A stretch of 64,000 nucleotides of DNA from Acidobacteria bacterium Ga0077534 (GTDB lineage: Bacteria; Acidobacteriota; Blastocatellia; Pyrinomonadales; Pyrinomonadaceae), in the NCBI GenBank assembly GCA_001464455.1, contig LNEI01000010.1:186001-250000 (forward strand). The letters run 5' to 3'. A program made the position numbers and the translations under genes. Within the stretch, counting starts at the first letter, position 1; each line of letters opens with the position of its first letter. Shown piece after piece: positions 34,179 to 43,077 of the stretch. The notes beneath the pieces were generated by a model. That model was given only the letters and a program-made list of their open reading frames with translations, did not search any database and was not told the DNA's origin.

Positions 34179-34628
34179 TCAGTATTTGAGTTGCCGCAGG
34201 GCTTCGTACAAAACGATCGCTACGCTGTTCGCGAGGTTTAGGCTTCGTACCTTTGGGTTTGGCATAGGTATTGTGAGGCAGTGATCGGCGTTTTCGGCGA
34301 GGACGTTTTCGGGCAAGCCTCGCGTTTCGGGGCCGAAGACGAGGCAGTCGTCAGGTCGGTAAGCCCAATCGGTGTATTGCCGTTCGACTTTGGTCGTGAA
34401 ATAAACGAGGCGTGAAGCGGGAAGTGCGGTTTTGAGCCCGTTGAGATCGATATGCCGGTGGAGATCGACCTCGCTCCAATAGTCGAGGCCCGAGCGCTTC
34501 AATGTCCGATCGTCCATGCGAAAACCGGTCACTCCTACGATGTGCAGGGAAGTAAACGTCGCCGCACAAAGCCGGGCGATGTTGCCGGTGTTGGGCGGTA
34601 TCTCGGGTTCATAAAGGGCGACGTGCAT
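34179..34628 (-). CDS. trmL: tRNA (cytidine/uridine-34-2'-O)-methyltransferase
   Basis: This is a small SPOUT methyltransferase of 149 residues, the usual TrmL length. It shows HVALYEPEIPPNTGNIARLC at the start, DDCLVFGPETRGLPENVL, and the SAM-binding trefoil knot segment MPNPKVRSLNLANSVAIVLY. It methylates the wobble ribose of tRNA-Leu species. Confidence 0.95.
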   Translation of the reverse strand: MHVALYEPEIPPNTGNIARLCAATFTSLHIVGVTGFRMDDRTLKRSGLDYWSEVDLHRHIDLNGLKTALPASRLVYFTTKVERQYTDWAYRPDDCLVFGPETRGLPENVLAENADHCLTIPMPNPKVRSLNLANSVAIVLYEALRQLKY

Positions 34629-34784
34629 CAGAAAGTTGTCATTCGCCTCCCGGACGTGACCGTCAATGATTGCATCTTTTCGGCGATACCGCTCATCAAT
34701 AAGTTTGGGTTTTAGGGCGAAATACGGTGCATATGCTACAATCGCCCATTAAATAGTTAACGGTAATTTAGGAGAATTTTCCTT

Positions 34785-35636
34785 GTGGCATTGCGTTTAC
34801 GGTCGATTTTTGCGGTTTTAACAGTTGTATTTGCTTCGATGTCTTCGCTAGTGGCAAAGACGGCAGCTACGCCGTCTCCGACACCGGCCGCAACGCCAAC
34901 CCCAGCTGCTGCTGCCTCCCCAACTCCAGCGCCCGGCGCTAAATTCGACATCAAGAATATCACCGCTGAGCAGGTCATCGAAACGTCGCTGGTTTTTGCT
35001 TACGGCCTCGGCGGCGGACGAGCACTTCTTAATCAGATCCGCAAGACCGCCCTCGAACGCGGGCGAGCAACCTATACGGCCGCCGATGGCAAGATAGAGC
35101 AGGCGAATTATCAGAAATTTGTTATCCGGGGTGAGTCGATCGGTAAAGAGAGGATCAGACTCGACCAGGAGTTTCCGAACGCTCGATATTCACTGGTTTT
35201 TGCCGACGAAAAGATCTTCGGGGTCTATAACAACACCGTTTTTACGCCTCGTGAGGACGCGGCTAAGGGCTTTGAGAATCAGATAGTTCGCGGGCTTGAA
35301 GGGTTTCTGCGTTATAAGGAAAACGGTTCGACGATAGAAATGGGCCCGCGCGAGAAACACATGGGCGTCGATTTTTACGTGATCGATGTGACGGACACGC
35401 AAAGTAGAAAGACTCGTTATTTCGTGAGTACCAAAAGCTGGCGCGTGATGATGCTCACCTACGAGGAAGCCGGGGTCAAATTCAAACGCAAATTCTACGA
35501 TTACAAATACGCCCAGGGCACGCTCGTCCCATATCGCACCGTCCTGTGGGCCGACGAAAAGATCGTCGAAGAAACCGACATCGGCACCGTCACCTATGGT
35601 CAAAAGGTCGACGAAGAGCTTTTCAAAGCGGGATAG
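34785..35636 (+). CDS. secreted hypothetical protein
   Basis: This 283-residue protein starts at GTG (TTTAGGAG 11 nt upstream). A signal peptide is followed by a low-complexity TPSPTPAATPTPAAAASPTP segment and a globular domain of about 230 residues. The domain has strands such as YQKFVIRGESIGKERIRLDQ and TRYFVSTKSWRVMMLTYEEA. This pattern of long antiparallel strands is like periplasmic lipoprotein-carrier folds (LolA/LolB-like), but no family signature is recognised. Confidence 0.65.
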   Translation: MALRLRSIFAVLTVVFASMSSLVAKTAATPSPTPAATPTPAAAASPTPAPGAKFDIKNITAEQVIETSLVFAYGLGGGRALLNQIRKTALERGRATYTAADGKIEQANYQKFVIRGESIGKERIRLDQEFPNARYSLVFADEKIFGVYNNTVFTPREDAAKGFENQIVRGLEGFLRYKENGSTIEMGPREKHMGVDFYVIDVTDTQSRKTRYFVSTKSWRVMMLTYEEAGVKFKRKFYDYKYAQGTLVPYRTVLWADEKIVEETDIGTVTYGQKVDEELFKAG

Positions 35637-35669
35637 AACTGGTTCGAAAATTTCCCGTAAATTTCTTGA

Positions 35670-35713
35670 CCCCAGCGTTTAGGTATTACCGAAACGCTGG
35701 GGCATTTTAGTTT
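35670..35713 (+). terminator. intrinsic terminator
   Basis: CCCCAGCGTTT-N11-AAACGCTGGGG with T-rich CATTTTAGTTTT after it, 34 nt beyond the previous stop codon. Confidence 0.8.
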
Positions 35714-35810
35714 TGCTGCGATCTGTTGCAAAAGATTTGCAACTTTCCCGTTCTTCGTCAGTTTAACGCATTGCTGCTCCCCGAAAAACTGATCTATTAG
35801 GAGACTATTG

Positions 35811-36407
35811 ATGAAACAGATAAAGTCACTGTTTGTAGGTATTTGTGTGTCCGTCGTGCTGCTTGTCGGTGCGGGGGCGAGTTTTGGCCAGGGTGCGGTT
35901 GAGCCGAGTTATGAGGTTTCGATGCATATTTTGATGGGCTCGGACGAGAGCGGAACGAAGTCCGATATCCCGTCGAGTTTGAACCCCGTAACCCAGCAGT
36001 TGAGGTCAAAGGTAGGTTATTCTAACTTTCGCCTTGCCGGCACGATCATCGGCCGGATGGCGAATCAGGGGAATTTCGAGTACAAGAGCTACTCCGACCT
36101 TTTCGGGCAAGACCCGAAGTTTCGGAGCTTTATTGAGTTGACGCTTCGCGATCTGCGGCCAGGAGCTGTGGATGGGGCATTGAAGTTCGACACGCTGCGG
36201 TTTGGAGCCCGCATTCCTATCGTCACCGGTTATCGAAAGGACGACGCCGGAAAGGAACAGCCGATAGTGAACTACGAACAGATCGGGCTTACAGCGGGCA
36301 GAGTCGGTGTCTTTGAGAACACACCAACTCTGCTCGGAACGCTTGACGTTCCGAGCGGAACGGAAATGATCTTCCTTATAATGACGGTCAAACCGCTCGA
36401 CCGGTAA
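35811..36407 (+). CDS. secreted hypothetical protein
   Basis: A good AGGAG lies 9 nt before the ATG. A signal peptide (LFVGICVSVVLLVGAGASFG) is followed by about 170 residues (YEVSMHILMGSDESGTKSDI... to GTEMIFLIMTVKPLDR) that alternate strands and loops. I recognise no family. It is cleanly bounded, with a terminator upstream and the sigma factor gene 100 nt downstream. Confidence 0.65.
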   Translation: MKQIKSLFVGICVSVVLLVGAGASFGQGAVEPSYEVSMHILMGSDESGTKSDIPSSLNPVTQQLRSKVGYSNFRLAGTIIGRMANQGNFEYKSYSDLFGQDPKFRSFIELTLRDLRPGAVDGALKFDTLRFGARIPIVTGYRKDDAGKEQPIVNYEQIGLTAGRVGVFENTPTLLGTLDVPSGTEMIFLIMTVKPLDR

Positions 36408-36521
36408 CAACAATTCGCACCGCCGCCGAGATTTTCGCAACAATTTCGGCGGCCGTGCGTGTCGTAATCTGGGAGCCGATTTTGTGTTTCTGCAAGATTG
36501 AGTTTTTAATTGTATGAATGT

Positions 36522-37163
36522 ATGGCTTTCGACAATGTCAGATCTCAGGGTATGGAGGTCAATCGCGTCCGTATGCCTGAAGGAAAACTCTCTGACCATG
36601 AACTGGTCGAGGCTACGAAAGCAGGCGACGAATCGGCTTTCGCCGAGATAATGACGCGTTATCGTAACCCGATAACTAACTATCTCTATAGATTTTTGAA
36701 TGATTACGAAGAGGCGGTCGATCTGGCTCAGGAGACGTTCGTCAGGGTGTATTTTGCCCTCGATAGATATCACACGCAATACGCATTTTCGACATATATC
36801 TATCGAATCGCCACCAATCTTGCGATAAGCGAGATCCGCAGGCGAAAACGGCGAAAGCTGTTGTCGCTGACCGGATTGTTTCAAGGTGAAGACGAGACGG
36901 CGACGGAATTTCAGCCGCCTGACCAGCGAGCCTTGCCCGATGAAGAACTGCTCGACGACGAACAAAGCCGCACGATCAGCCGGGCGATAGCTGCTCTGCC
37001 GGAAAAGTATCGCATTCCAGTGATCTTACGCGACGTCGAAGGGCGTTCTTATGACGAGGTGGCCGCCATCATGGAACTCGGCCTTGGCACAACAAAATCA
37101 CGCATCAGCCGAGGGCGGGCGTTATTAAAAGAAAAGCTGCAAAGCTACCTAATTAATGGTTAA
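36522..37163 (+). CDS. ECF-type RNA polymerase sigma factor
   Basis: This is a sigma-70 family protein of about 213 residues. Region 2 is YRNPITNYLYRFLNDYEEAV then DLAQETFVRVYFALDRY. Region 4 is ALPEKYRIPVILRDVEGRSY then DEVAAIMELGLGTTKSRISR. The form is that of group 4 (RpoE-like) sigma factors. Alternative starts at 36552 and 36573 are possible, and a GGAGG lies before the latter. It overlaps the next gene by 8 nt, which is the normal position of its anti-sigma factor. Confidence 0.9.
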   Translation: MAFDNVRSQGMEVNRVRMPEGKLSDHELVEATKAGDESAFAEIMTRYRNPITNYLYRFLNDYEEAVDLAQETFVRVYFALDRYHTQYAFSTYIYRIATNLAISEIRRRKRRKLLSLTGLFQGEDETATEFQPPDQRALPDEELLDDEQSRTISRAIAALPEKYRIPVILRDVEGRSYDEVAAIMELGLGTTKSRISRGRALLKEKLQSYLING

Positions 37164-37905
37164 CGAAGAAAAATTTCAAATTGAACCTGAAAATGATGAC
37201 GTTCATCGTCTGCTTTCCGGTCTAAAAAGGGTCGAAGCACCAAAGGACTTTGATTTTCACGTTCGAGCACGGATAGCAAAAGGCAAGCCAGCCGAGAGGC
37301 CGGTTTCCTGGCTGCCGTCGGTCGTACGGTATGGCGTTCCGCTCGGATTGGCGCTGGTTGTCGCGGGGTATTTCGGGGTGGTTACCATGAATGCCCCGGC
37401 TGACAGTACGATCGCGGCTGTTCCTCAGGTCGAAACTTCCGTGAGTCAACCCGCTCCGATCACCCCTATCGAGGAGTCTCAGCCATCGAACGAAACACAG
37501 GCAATCGCTTTGCCGGACGTCGCTTCGGCCGATACACCTGAGAAACTCAACCCAAAACCGGTTGTGAAAACTGCTCCGACGACAAATCCGAAGACCGACA
37601 AACCGGGTGGCGGTTCGTATGACACAGGTGCGGGAGCCGGAGCGAATATCCGGCCGATCGGCGATGTCGATGACAACGCTCCTGAGCCGCAGGGAAGAAG
37701 GATACTGATCTCTTCGCGTGAGTTTCTGACAAACTCAGGAGTTTCCGCGACCTATCCGTCAGCGGGCGGGCGTATTACCTCGGTCGGCGGAGCCGCTGCC
37801 TCGGCCGGTATCATCGCTGGCGACGTGATCGAATCGGTCAATGTTCAATCGGGGACCATCCGGGTCACGCGTGATGGCAAGTCGATGACCTTTAGGATCA
37901 GGTAG
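37156..37905 (+). CDS. probable anti-sigma factor with C-terminal PDZ-like domain
   Basis: This 249-residue protein starts with a cytoplasmic part (VHRLLSGLKRVEAPKDFDFH, about 50 residues, with no visible HxxxCxxC zinc motif) and a single helix (PLGLALVVAGYFGVVTM). A periplasmic Pro/Thr-rich linker then leads to a C-terminal PDZ-like segment (ATYPSAGGRITSVGGAAASA then GIIAGDVIESV). The arrangement suggests a membrane anti-sigma that senses unfolded or misrouted peptides. The position after the sigma gene is the main evidence. Confidence 0.65.
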   Translation: MVNEEKFQIEPENDDVHRLLSGLKRVEAPKDFDFHVRARIAKGKPAERPVSWLPSVVRYGVPLGLALVVAGYFGVVTMNAPADSTIAAVPQVETSVSQPAPITPIEESQPSNETQAIALPDVASADTPEKLNPKPVVKTAPTTNPKTDKPGGGSYDTGAGAGANIRPIGDVDDNAPEPQGRRILISSREFLTNSGVSATYPSAGGRITSVGGAAASAGIIAGDVIESVNVQSGTIRVTRDGKSMTFRIR

Positions 37906-37921
37906 TACTTTTTCATCTTTC

Positions 37922-37980
37922 ACTGGTCACTTTTTTCTGAAGATCTCTCATTTCTTCAGTTAACAGTGACCAGTTTTTAG
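37922..37980. terminator. bidirectional terminator-like hairpin
   Basis: ACTGGTCACT and AGTGACCAGT are inverted around a CTGAA...TTCAG inner stem, with T-runs on both sides. It lies between the anti-sigma gene and the convergent membrane-protein gene. Confidence 0.6.
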
Positions 37981-37988
37981 TTGAGAGT

Positions 37989-38723
37989 TTATCGACGAAG
38001 CGAGCGTGGCAGAAGGAATAGGCCGATCAGGTAGAGTGAGAGCGTGAAGAATTGAATATATCCTGTTCCGGCCGAGTATCTAGGCAGATCGAGCAGCCAC
38101 GTGAAGGCTTCCTTGCCAGGGTTTTCGAATAGCCGCTGCCACCAGCTTCCTTCAGGTGCGGCTGTTAGATTTGTAAGGACGAGATACTTCACGACAAACG
38201 CGAGCCCGAACAGCCCGACCATGCTGCGTAGCAGTCGTTTAGGATCGAATTCGGCAAACAGGTTGTTCCAAATCGTCCAAAAAAAGCAAAACCCAACCAC
38301 CCAGAACGTCAATCCCTGTTCGGGCAGCAGCGAACTATATAGCTGAACGGTGGCGGTAAAGAGCGTGATCAAGATCGCGATGCTTGATGCGTTTGTAAGC
38401 ATCGGCTGATCCTGCGATATCCAGCCTTCGATGTCGATCAGTCCCGATCTCGCATACAGAACCAGCGTCAGGGCCGAGAAAACAAGGCAAACCAGTGCTG
38501 GTTTGAGGAAGATAAAGGCACTGTCCACCGCCCCAAGCCTAAACCCACCGAGCAGAGTGACAGCAAGAAATATAGCCGGAACAATCAGGTAATTCACCCA
38601 TGACGCGGTTTTAACCTCTGACGATGAGCGCTTCGGAGCACGGATGATCGTTTGCTCCTCGATCTCAATTATTTCAGCGTCGGTGACATCGCTTTTGTCG
38701 ATCGACTCTTCAGTTTTCGTCAT
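37989..38723 (-). CDS. polytopic membrane protein, unknown
   Basis: This 244-residue protein has an N-terminal cytoplasmic tail rich in Asp/Glu (about 40 residues) and then about six helices, for example LIVPAIFLAVTLLGGF and FWVVGFCFFWTIWNNLF. No motif is recognised. It is followed by the next gene on the same strand after 13 nt, so the pair is likely an operon. Confidence 0.65.
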   Translation of the reverse strand: MTKTEESIDKSDVTDAEIIEIEEQTIIRAPKRSSSEVKTASWVNYLIVPAIFLAVTLLGGFRLGAVDSAFIFLKPALVCLVFSALTLVLYARSGLIDIEGWISQDQPMLTNASSIAILITLFTATVQLYSSLLPEQGLTFWVVGFCFFWTIWNNLFAEFDPKRLLRSMVGLFGLAFVVKYLVLTNLTAAPEGSWWQRLFENPGKEAFTWLLDLPRYSAGTGYIQFFTLSLYLIGLFLLPRSLRR

Positions 38724-38736
38724 CTTCTTACGATCC

Positions 38737-39231
38737 TTATTTCCGCTCGCGGGTCAGCCTCATGGGGTTAAAGTCCGACGCTGTGATCTTTAGCCCTTCT
38801 TCGAATTCAGTTTTCAACTCAGTCGCAGTTTTTATACCCAACGCCGCATCCGTAGTCCGAAAATTCGGGTCGAGCACGACCACGCTATTCGCGACCGCGA
38901 GTCCGCTGGTAAACAACGCGTCGTCATTCGAAAATCGTCCCCAGCCCTGGCGGTAATAGCTGTAGGCGACGTAAAACTGAGTGCCCGCGTCCCGCTTTTC
39001 CGGGTCAGCACGGTCAAAAGCGGCGCGTGCTCCGGCAAAATCCTCGGCCCGAAACTGCGTCAGGCCGCGGGCTTGTTCTTCTTTATTGATCTCGTAGGTG
39101 CCGACAACAACCTGGCTTTTGGTCGCGACTTCAGCGAAGGTTTTTGGCTCCGTGGTGTAAAGAAACGAAATGAATATCAGACCCGCGACTACTAGCGCAA
39201 TGCATAGGATCTGTGAGTAATTTTCGTTCAT
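38737..39231 (-). CDS. membrane-anchored TPR-like protein
   Basis: From the ATG giving MNENYSQI there is one N-terminal helix (ILCIALVVAGLIFISFLY), then about 135 residues with a TPR-like pair (EEQARGLTQFRAEDFAGARA then AFDRADPEKRD, and AYSYYRQGWGRFSNDDALF). The longer frame upstream crosses the divergent promoter region and is rejected. It is probably transcribed ahead of the membrane protein gene. Function unknown. Confidence 0.65.
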   Translation of the reverse strand: MNENYSQILCIALVVAGLIFISFLYTTEPKTFAEVATKSQVVVGTYEINKEEQARGLTQFRAEDFAGARAAFDRADPEKRDAGTQFYVAYSYYRQGWGRFSNDDALFTSGLAVANSVVVLDPNFRTTDAALGIKTATELKTEFEEGLKITASDFNPMRLTRERK

Positions 39232-39277
39232 TGATGGTATTATACACCTCAAAGAAACCTTTATTTTTTCAAGAGCT

Positions 39278-40924
39278 ATGAAATTTACCGCATCGTTTGT
39301 CCTTACCGTTTTGTGTTCGGTTCTCTCGTTCGCCCAAGCCGATCTCGTCGTAAACAACGCAAACATTCGCACGATGGATGCTAAACGGACGGTCGCGCGT
39401 TCGGTTGCTGTTTTGAACGGAAAGATCGTCGCGATCGGTTCCGAGGCTCAGACCAAAAGCATGATCGGGCCGCAGACGAAGGTGATCGATGCGGGCGGCA
39501 AAACCGTGATCCCGGGTTTTAACGACGCTCACGTCCATTTTCTCGAGACGGGGCAGCAGCTTTCGTCTGTGGATCTGCGTGACGCAAAAACTCCGCAGGA
39601 ATTTGCGGCGCGCATAAAGGCGTTCGCCGCTAAACTGCCAAAAGGCCGTTGGATACTAGGCGGGAAATGGGACCATGAGAACTGGACGCCGAACGCTCTG
39701 CCTACGGCTGCCCTGATCGATGCCGTCACGCCTGATAACCCCGTATTTATCGACCGTCTCGACGGCCACATGGCCCTCGCCAACAGCCTCGCGATGAAAC
39801 TGGCGGGCGTTAACAAGGAGACAAAAGACGTAGCGGGCGGCGAGATCGTTCGCGACGCGAGCGGCAATCCGACCGGCGTTCTCAAAGACGCAGCTATGAG
39901 CTATGTCGGTCGTGTTATTCCCGCGCCATCGTGGGAAGAACGCATGGATGCAGCTCAGGCGGCGACTGATCATGCTGCGAGCCTCGGCATCACGAGCGTT
40001 CAGGATATGTCGACGGGAACTGACGTTGGTGTGTTTCAGGAGTTGATGAGAAAGGGCAGCCTGAAGACACGTTTGTACGGCTGTTCACCGCTGGCCGATT
40101 ACAAACGCTGGCAGTTGACCGGCGTGCATTATGCTTTCGGAACGCCGATGCTTCGGGTCGGTTGTTTGAAGGGATACGCTGACGGCAGTCTAGGTTCGAC
40201 GACCGCATGGCTCTTTGAGCCATATCTTGACGATCCACGTTCGAGCGGCCTGGCGGGTGAGGATATTCCAAAAACTCCGGAGTATGTCATCGGAGCGGAC
40301 AAAGCGTATCTGCAGATCAACATTCACGCTATCGGCGACCGTGCAAATGACGAGATACTCGATATTTTTGAACGTACGATCGCCGCCAATGGTGCTCGTG
40401 ATCGGCGTTTTCGCATCGAGCATGCTCAGCACCTGCGTCAGGAAGACATTGCGCGATTTGGCAAGATCGGCGTGGTTGCCTCGATGCAACCGTTTCACAT
40501 CATCGACGACGGACGTTGGGCCTGGAAACGTTTGGACGAGAAGCGGCTGAAAGGAACCTACGCGTTTAGAACTCTGCTAGACACGGGCGGCGTTCTTGCT
40601 TTCGGCTCTGATTCGCCTGTCGCTCCGCTCAATCCTCTCTGGGGCGTGTATTCAGCGGTCACCCGACGCACACTCGACGACAAAAACCCGAACGGCTGGA
40701 TCCCCGAACAAAAGATCTCGGTCGACGAAACCGTCCGTGCCTTCACCTGGGGCTCGGCCTATGCCGAGTTTCAGGACAACGCAAAGGGCACGCTAGAGAT
40801 CGGAAAACTGGCCGATATGGTCATTCTGTCAGATGATATTTTCACGATCGATGCGCCTAAGATAAGAGATGTTACGGTTTTGAAGACCATCGTTGACGGG
40901 AAAGTGGTGTACGAGCGGAAGTGA
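39278..40924 (+). CDS. secreted amidohydrolase (YtcJ-like)
   Basis: This is an amidohydrolase-superfamily metal hydrolase of 548 residues with a signal peptide (FVLTVLCSVLSFA). The metal ligands are in place: HxH in IPGFNDAHVHFLETG, His in NIHAIGDRANDE and in RIEHAQHLRQED, and Asp in AFGSDSPVAPLNP. YtcJ-like proteins are related to the N-substituted formamide deformylase group, but substrate is usually unknown. It overlaps the second copy by 4 nt, and the two are clearly paralogues. Confidence 0.88.
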   Translation: MKFTASFVLTVLCSVLSFAQADLVVNNANIRTMDAKRTVARSVAVLNGKIVAIGSEAQTKSMIGPQTKVIDAGGKTVIPGFNDAHVHFLETGQQLSSVDLRDAKTPQEFAARIKAFAAKLPKGRWILGGKWDHENWTPNALPTAALIDAVTPDNPVFIDRLDGHMALANSLAMKLAGVNKETKDVAGGEIVRDASGNPTGVLKDAAMSYVGRVIPAPSWEERMDAAQAATDHAASLGITSVQDMSTGTDVGVFQELMRKGSLKTRLYGCSPLADYKRWQLTGVHYAFGTPMLRVGCLKGYADGSLGSTTAWLFEPYLDDPRSSGLAGEDIPKTPEYVIGADKAYLQINIHAIGDRANDEILDIFERTIAANGARDRRFRIEHAQHLRQEDIARFGKIGVVASMQPFHIIDDGRWAWKRLDEKRLKGTYAFRTLLDTGGVLAFGSDSPVAPLNPLWGVYSAVTRRTLDDKNPNGWIPEQKISVDETVRAFTWGSAYAEFQDNAKGTLEIGKLADMVILSDDIFTIDAPKIRDVTVLKTIVDGKVVYERK

Positions 40925-42393
40925 AGTTTTTTAGGGTTTTGTTTCTTTTCATGTTGGGTGCTGCTGCAGGTAGCAGTCAAATACCACCCGACACGATCCT
41001 GATCAATGGCGTCATCCGAACAATGGATGACAAAAGACCATTGGCGGAAGCGATAGCCATCTCAGACGGGCGGATCGTCGCGGTAGGGACGTCAAGGCAG
41101 ATAAAGGCTCTTTCGTCTCCAGGAACGACCGTTATTGACGCACGCGGGCGGCTCGTTCTGCCGGGTTTTAACGACGCCCACGTTCATTTCATCGGTGTTG
41201 GCAATTGGTTTTCGCACCTCGATTCAAAAGACATTTCGAATACCACCGAGCTGCTTGAGAAGGTTCGACACTTTACCCGTCATTTGCCAAAAGGCCGTTG
41301 GCTGATCGGGGCGAGACTTGATCTCGCTAAGTGGAAAGGCCCAATGCCGACGCTTGAGCGACTCGATGCGGTCAGTCCGGACAATCCCATTATCCTCTAT
41401 CTTTCCGATCCGACTTCTGCTGTGGTCAACTCGGCTGCTCGAAGCCGTGCTCGTGTCGCTCCGGAAGGGCTTATACTTTCCGGGCCGCAAGTCGCGCGGA
41501 TCCGCTCGGCTATCCCGGCCGATCACGGTACAAACTGGGCGGAGATCGCAGAAACGGCCAGCAATTATGCGGCATCGTTCGGTGTGACGAGCGTGCAGGA
41601 CGTTCATTCTGACAACCTTCTCGACACGTATCGGCAGATGGCAAAAGCCGGGCGGTTGAAGACGCGTATATACGAATGCGTCGGGATGCCGGGCTGGTTA
41701 CTGGACAATTCGATCGCTCCGAGGGCAGCAACAGGCGACGATACGGTCCGCGGGGGCTGCATCAAGACCTTTTCGGATGCTTCCGTCGAAGAAAAGCCCG
41801 AGCTGGTCGACCGCATTACGCGGGCTGACAAAGCCGGTCATCAGGTGCTGATCCACGCGATCGGGCGGCGGGCGAATGCAAATGTTGTCGCAGCTTTTGC
41901 GGCGGCGATCGAGAAGAACGGCCCTCGCGACCGGCGATTCCGGATCGAGCACGCCCATAATATCGATGGCCCCGAGATCGCCCGGCTTCGAGCGCTCGGC
42001 ATCATTCCGTCTATGCAGCCGGCACTTTTTTATGACGGCGGCGATGTTGGGGACGATTATCCGTTGCTATTAAGGTCAGGGGCTAACGTGGCTTTTGGCT
42101 CGGATGCGTCGATGATCGACATCGACCCGCTGATGGGGCTTCACGCCTCGGTGAATTCGGGAGCGAATTCGATATCAGTCGAAACCGCCGTACGAGCGTA
42201 TACGTTAGGTTCGGCGTATGCTGAGTTTCAAGAGAAGCAGAAAGGCTCAATAATGGTCGGCAAGCTCGCCGACCTCGTTATACTTTCTCGCGATATTTTC
42301 TCGATACCCAAACATGAGATCCGGAATACAAAGGTCGAGACAACAATACTCGGAGGAAGGATAATCTATTCTACCGACCGCGGCGCAAAATGA
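40921..42393 (+). CDS. secreted amidohydrolase (YtcJ-like), paralogue
   Basis: This is a 490-residue relative of the preceding gene, with a short signal-like N-terminus. The same motifs recur: LPGFNDAHVHFIGVG, LIHAIGRRANAN, RIEHAHNIDGPE and AFGSDASMIDIDP. Some loops are shorter. The translational coupling (ATGA overlap) suggests they act in the same degradation path or as a heteromer. Divergence is large enough that this is not a recent duplication. Confidence 0.88.
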   Translation: MKFFRVLFLFMLGAAAGSSQIPPDTILINGVIRTMDDKRPLAEAIAISDGRIVAVGTSRQIKALSSPGTTVIDARGRLVLPGFNDAHVHFIGVGNWFSHLDSKDISNTTELLEKVRHFTRHLPKGRWLIGARLDLAKWKGPMPTLERLDAVSPDNPIILYLSDPTSAVVNSAARSRARVAPEGLILSGPQVARIRSAIPADHGTNWAEIAETASNYAASFGVTSVQDVHSDNLLDTYRQMAKAGRLKTRIYECVGMPGWLLDNSIAPRAATGDDTVRGGCIKTFSDASVEEKPELVDRITRADKAGHQVLIHAIGRRANANVVAAFAAAIEKNGPRDRRFRIEHAHNIDGPEIARLRALGIIPSMQPALFYDGGDVGDDYPLLLRSGANVAFGSDASMIDIDPLMGLHASVNSGANSISVETAVRAYTLGSAYAEFQEKQKGSIMVGKLADLVILSRDIFSIPKHEIRNTKVETTILGGRIIYSTDRGAK

Positions 42394-42451
42394 GTCTGGG
42401 CGAAATGTCCACAAAGTTATATAATTTAGGCTTTGGTAAGAAAATAAAGTT

Positions 42452-43006
42452 ATGAAAAAATCATTATTCACTGCAACTCTTGTTTTTTGTTTCGCCGTAA
42501 TTTCGTACGGACAAACGGCTCCTGCCCACGACAAACCTGAACTCAACAGCAAAGGCGAACCGGTCGTTAAGATCAAGGACAACGCCCCGGTCGAGTTAAA
42601 GATCGGTGAGTCTATAACCCGCGGCGACGCGATGGCTTCGGGAGTTACGAAGGTTTCGGTCGCAAAAGTCCTCGCTTCGCCAGACAAGTACGCCGACAAA
42701 ACCGTCGCCGTCGAGGGCGTCGTCGTCCGCTCGTGCAAAAAGGAAGGCTGCTGGATGGAAATGGCCGACAAAGCGGACGGCAAATCGGTTCGAGTTACAT
42801 TTGGCGATCACAAATTCTTCATCCCGCTCAACGCAGCCGGCCTTAAGGTCAAAGCTCAGGGAACTTTCAAAACAAAGGTTCTGCCTAAAGACCACGTCGA
42901 CCACCTGATCAACGACGACGGCGCCAAATTCGATAAGCGAAACGCCGACGGCACGGTCACGGAAGTGTCGTTTGACGCGACTGGAGTTGTGCTAACCAAA
43001 AGATAG
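42452..43006 (+). CDS. secreted DUF4920 protein
   Basis: This is a 184-residue protein with a signal peptide ending SYGQT. The conserved part is GESITRGDAMASGVTKVSVA then DKTVAVEGVVVRSCKKEGCW then MEMADKADGKSVRVTFGDHK and FFIPLNAAGLKV. This matches DUF4920, a nucleic-acid-type beta barrel with conserved Cys pair CKKEGCWM. Its role is unknown, perhaps metal-related through those Cys and Met. Confidence 0.82.
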   Translation: MKKSLFTATLVFCFAVISYGQTAPAHDKPELNSKGEPVVKIKDNAPVELKIGESITRGDAMASGVTKVSVAKVLASPDKYADKTVAVEGVVVRSCKKEGCWMEMADKADGKSVRVTFGDHKFFIPLNAAGLKVKAQGTFKTKVLPKDHVDHLINDDGAKFDKRNADGTVTEVSFDATGVVLTKR

Positions 43007-43025
43007 GCTTTGCCTCGAAACCAAC

Positions 43026-43060
43026 TAAAGGCCTGCCGATCGCTGATCGGCAGGCCTTTA
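43026..43060. terminator. bidirectional terminator
   Basis: TAAAGGCCTGCCGATC and CTGATCGGCAGGCCTTTA form a near-perfect 16-bp stem between the convergent DUF4920 and TonB receptor genes. Confidence 0.85.
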
Positions 43061-43077
43061 GAAATTAACGGTTCCAT

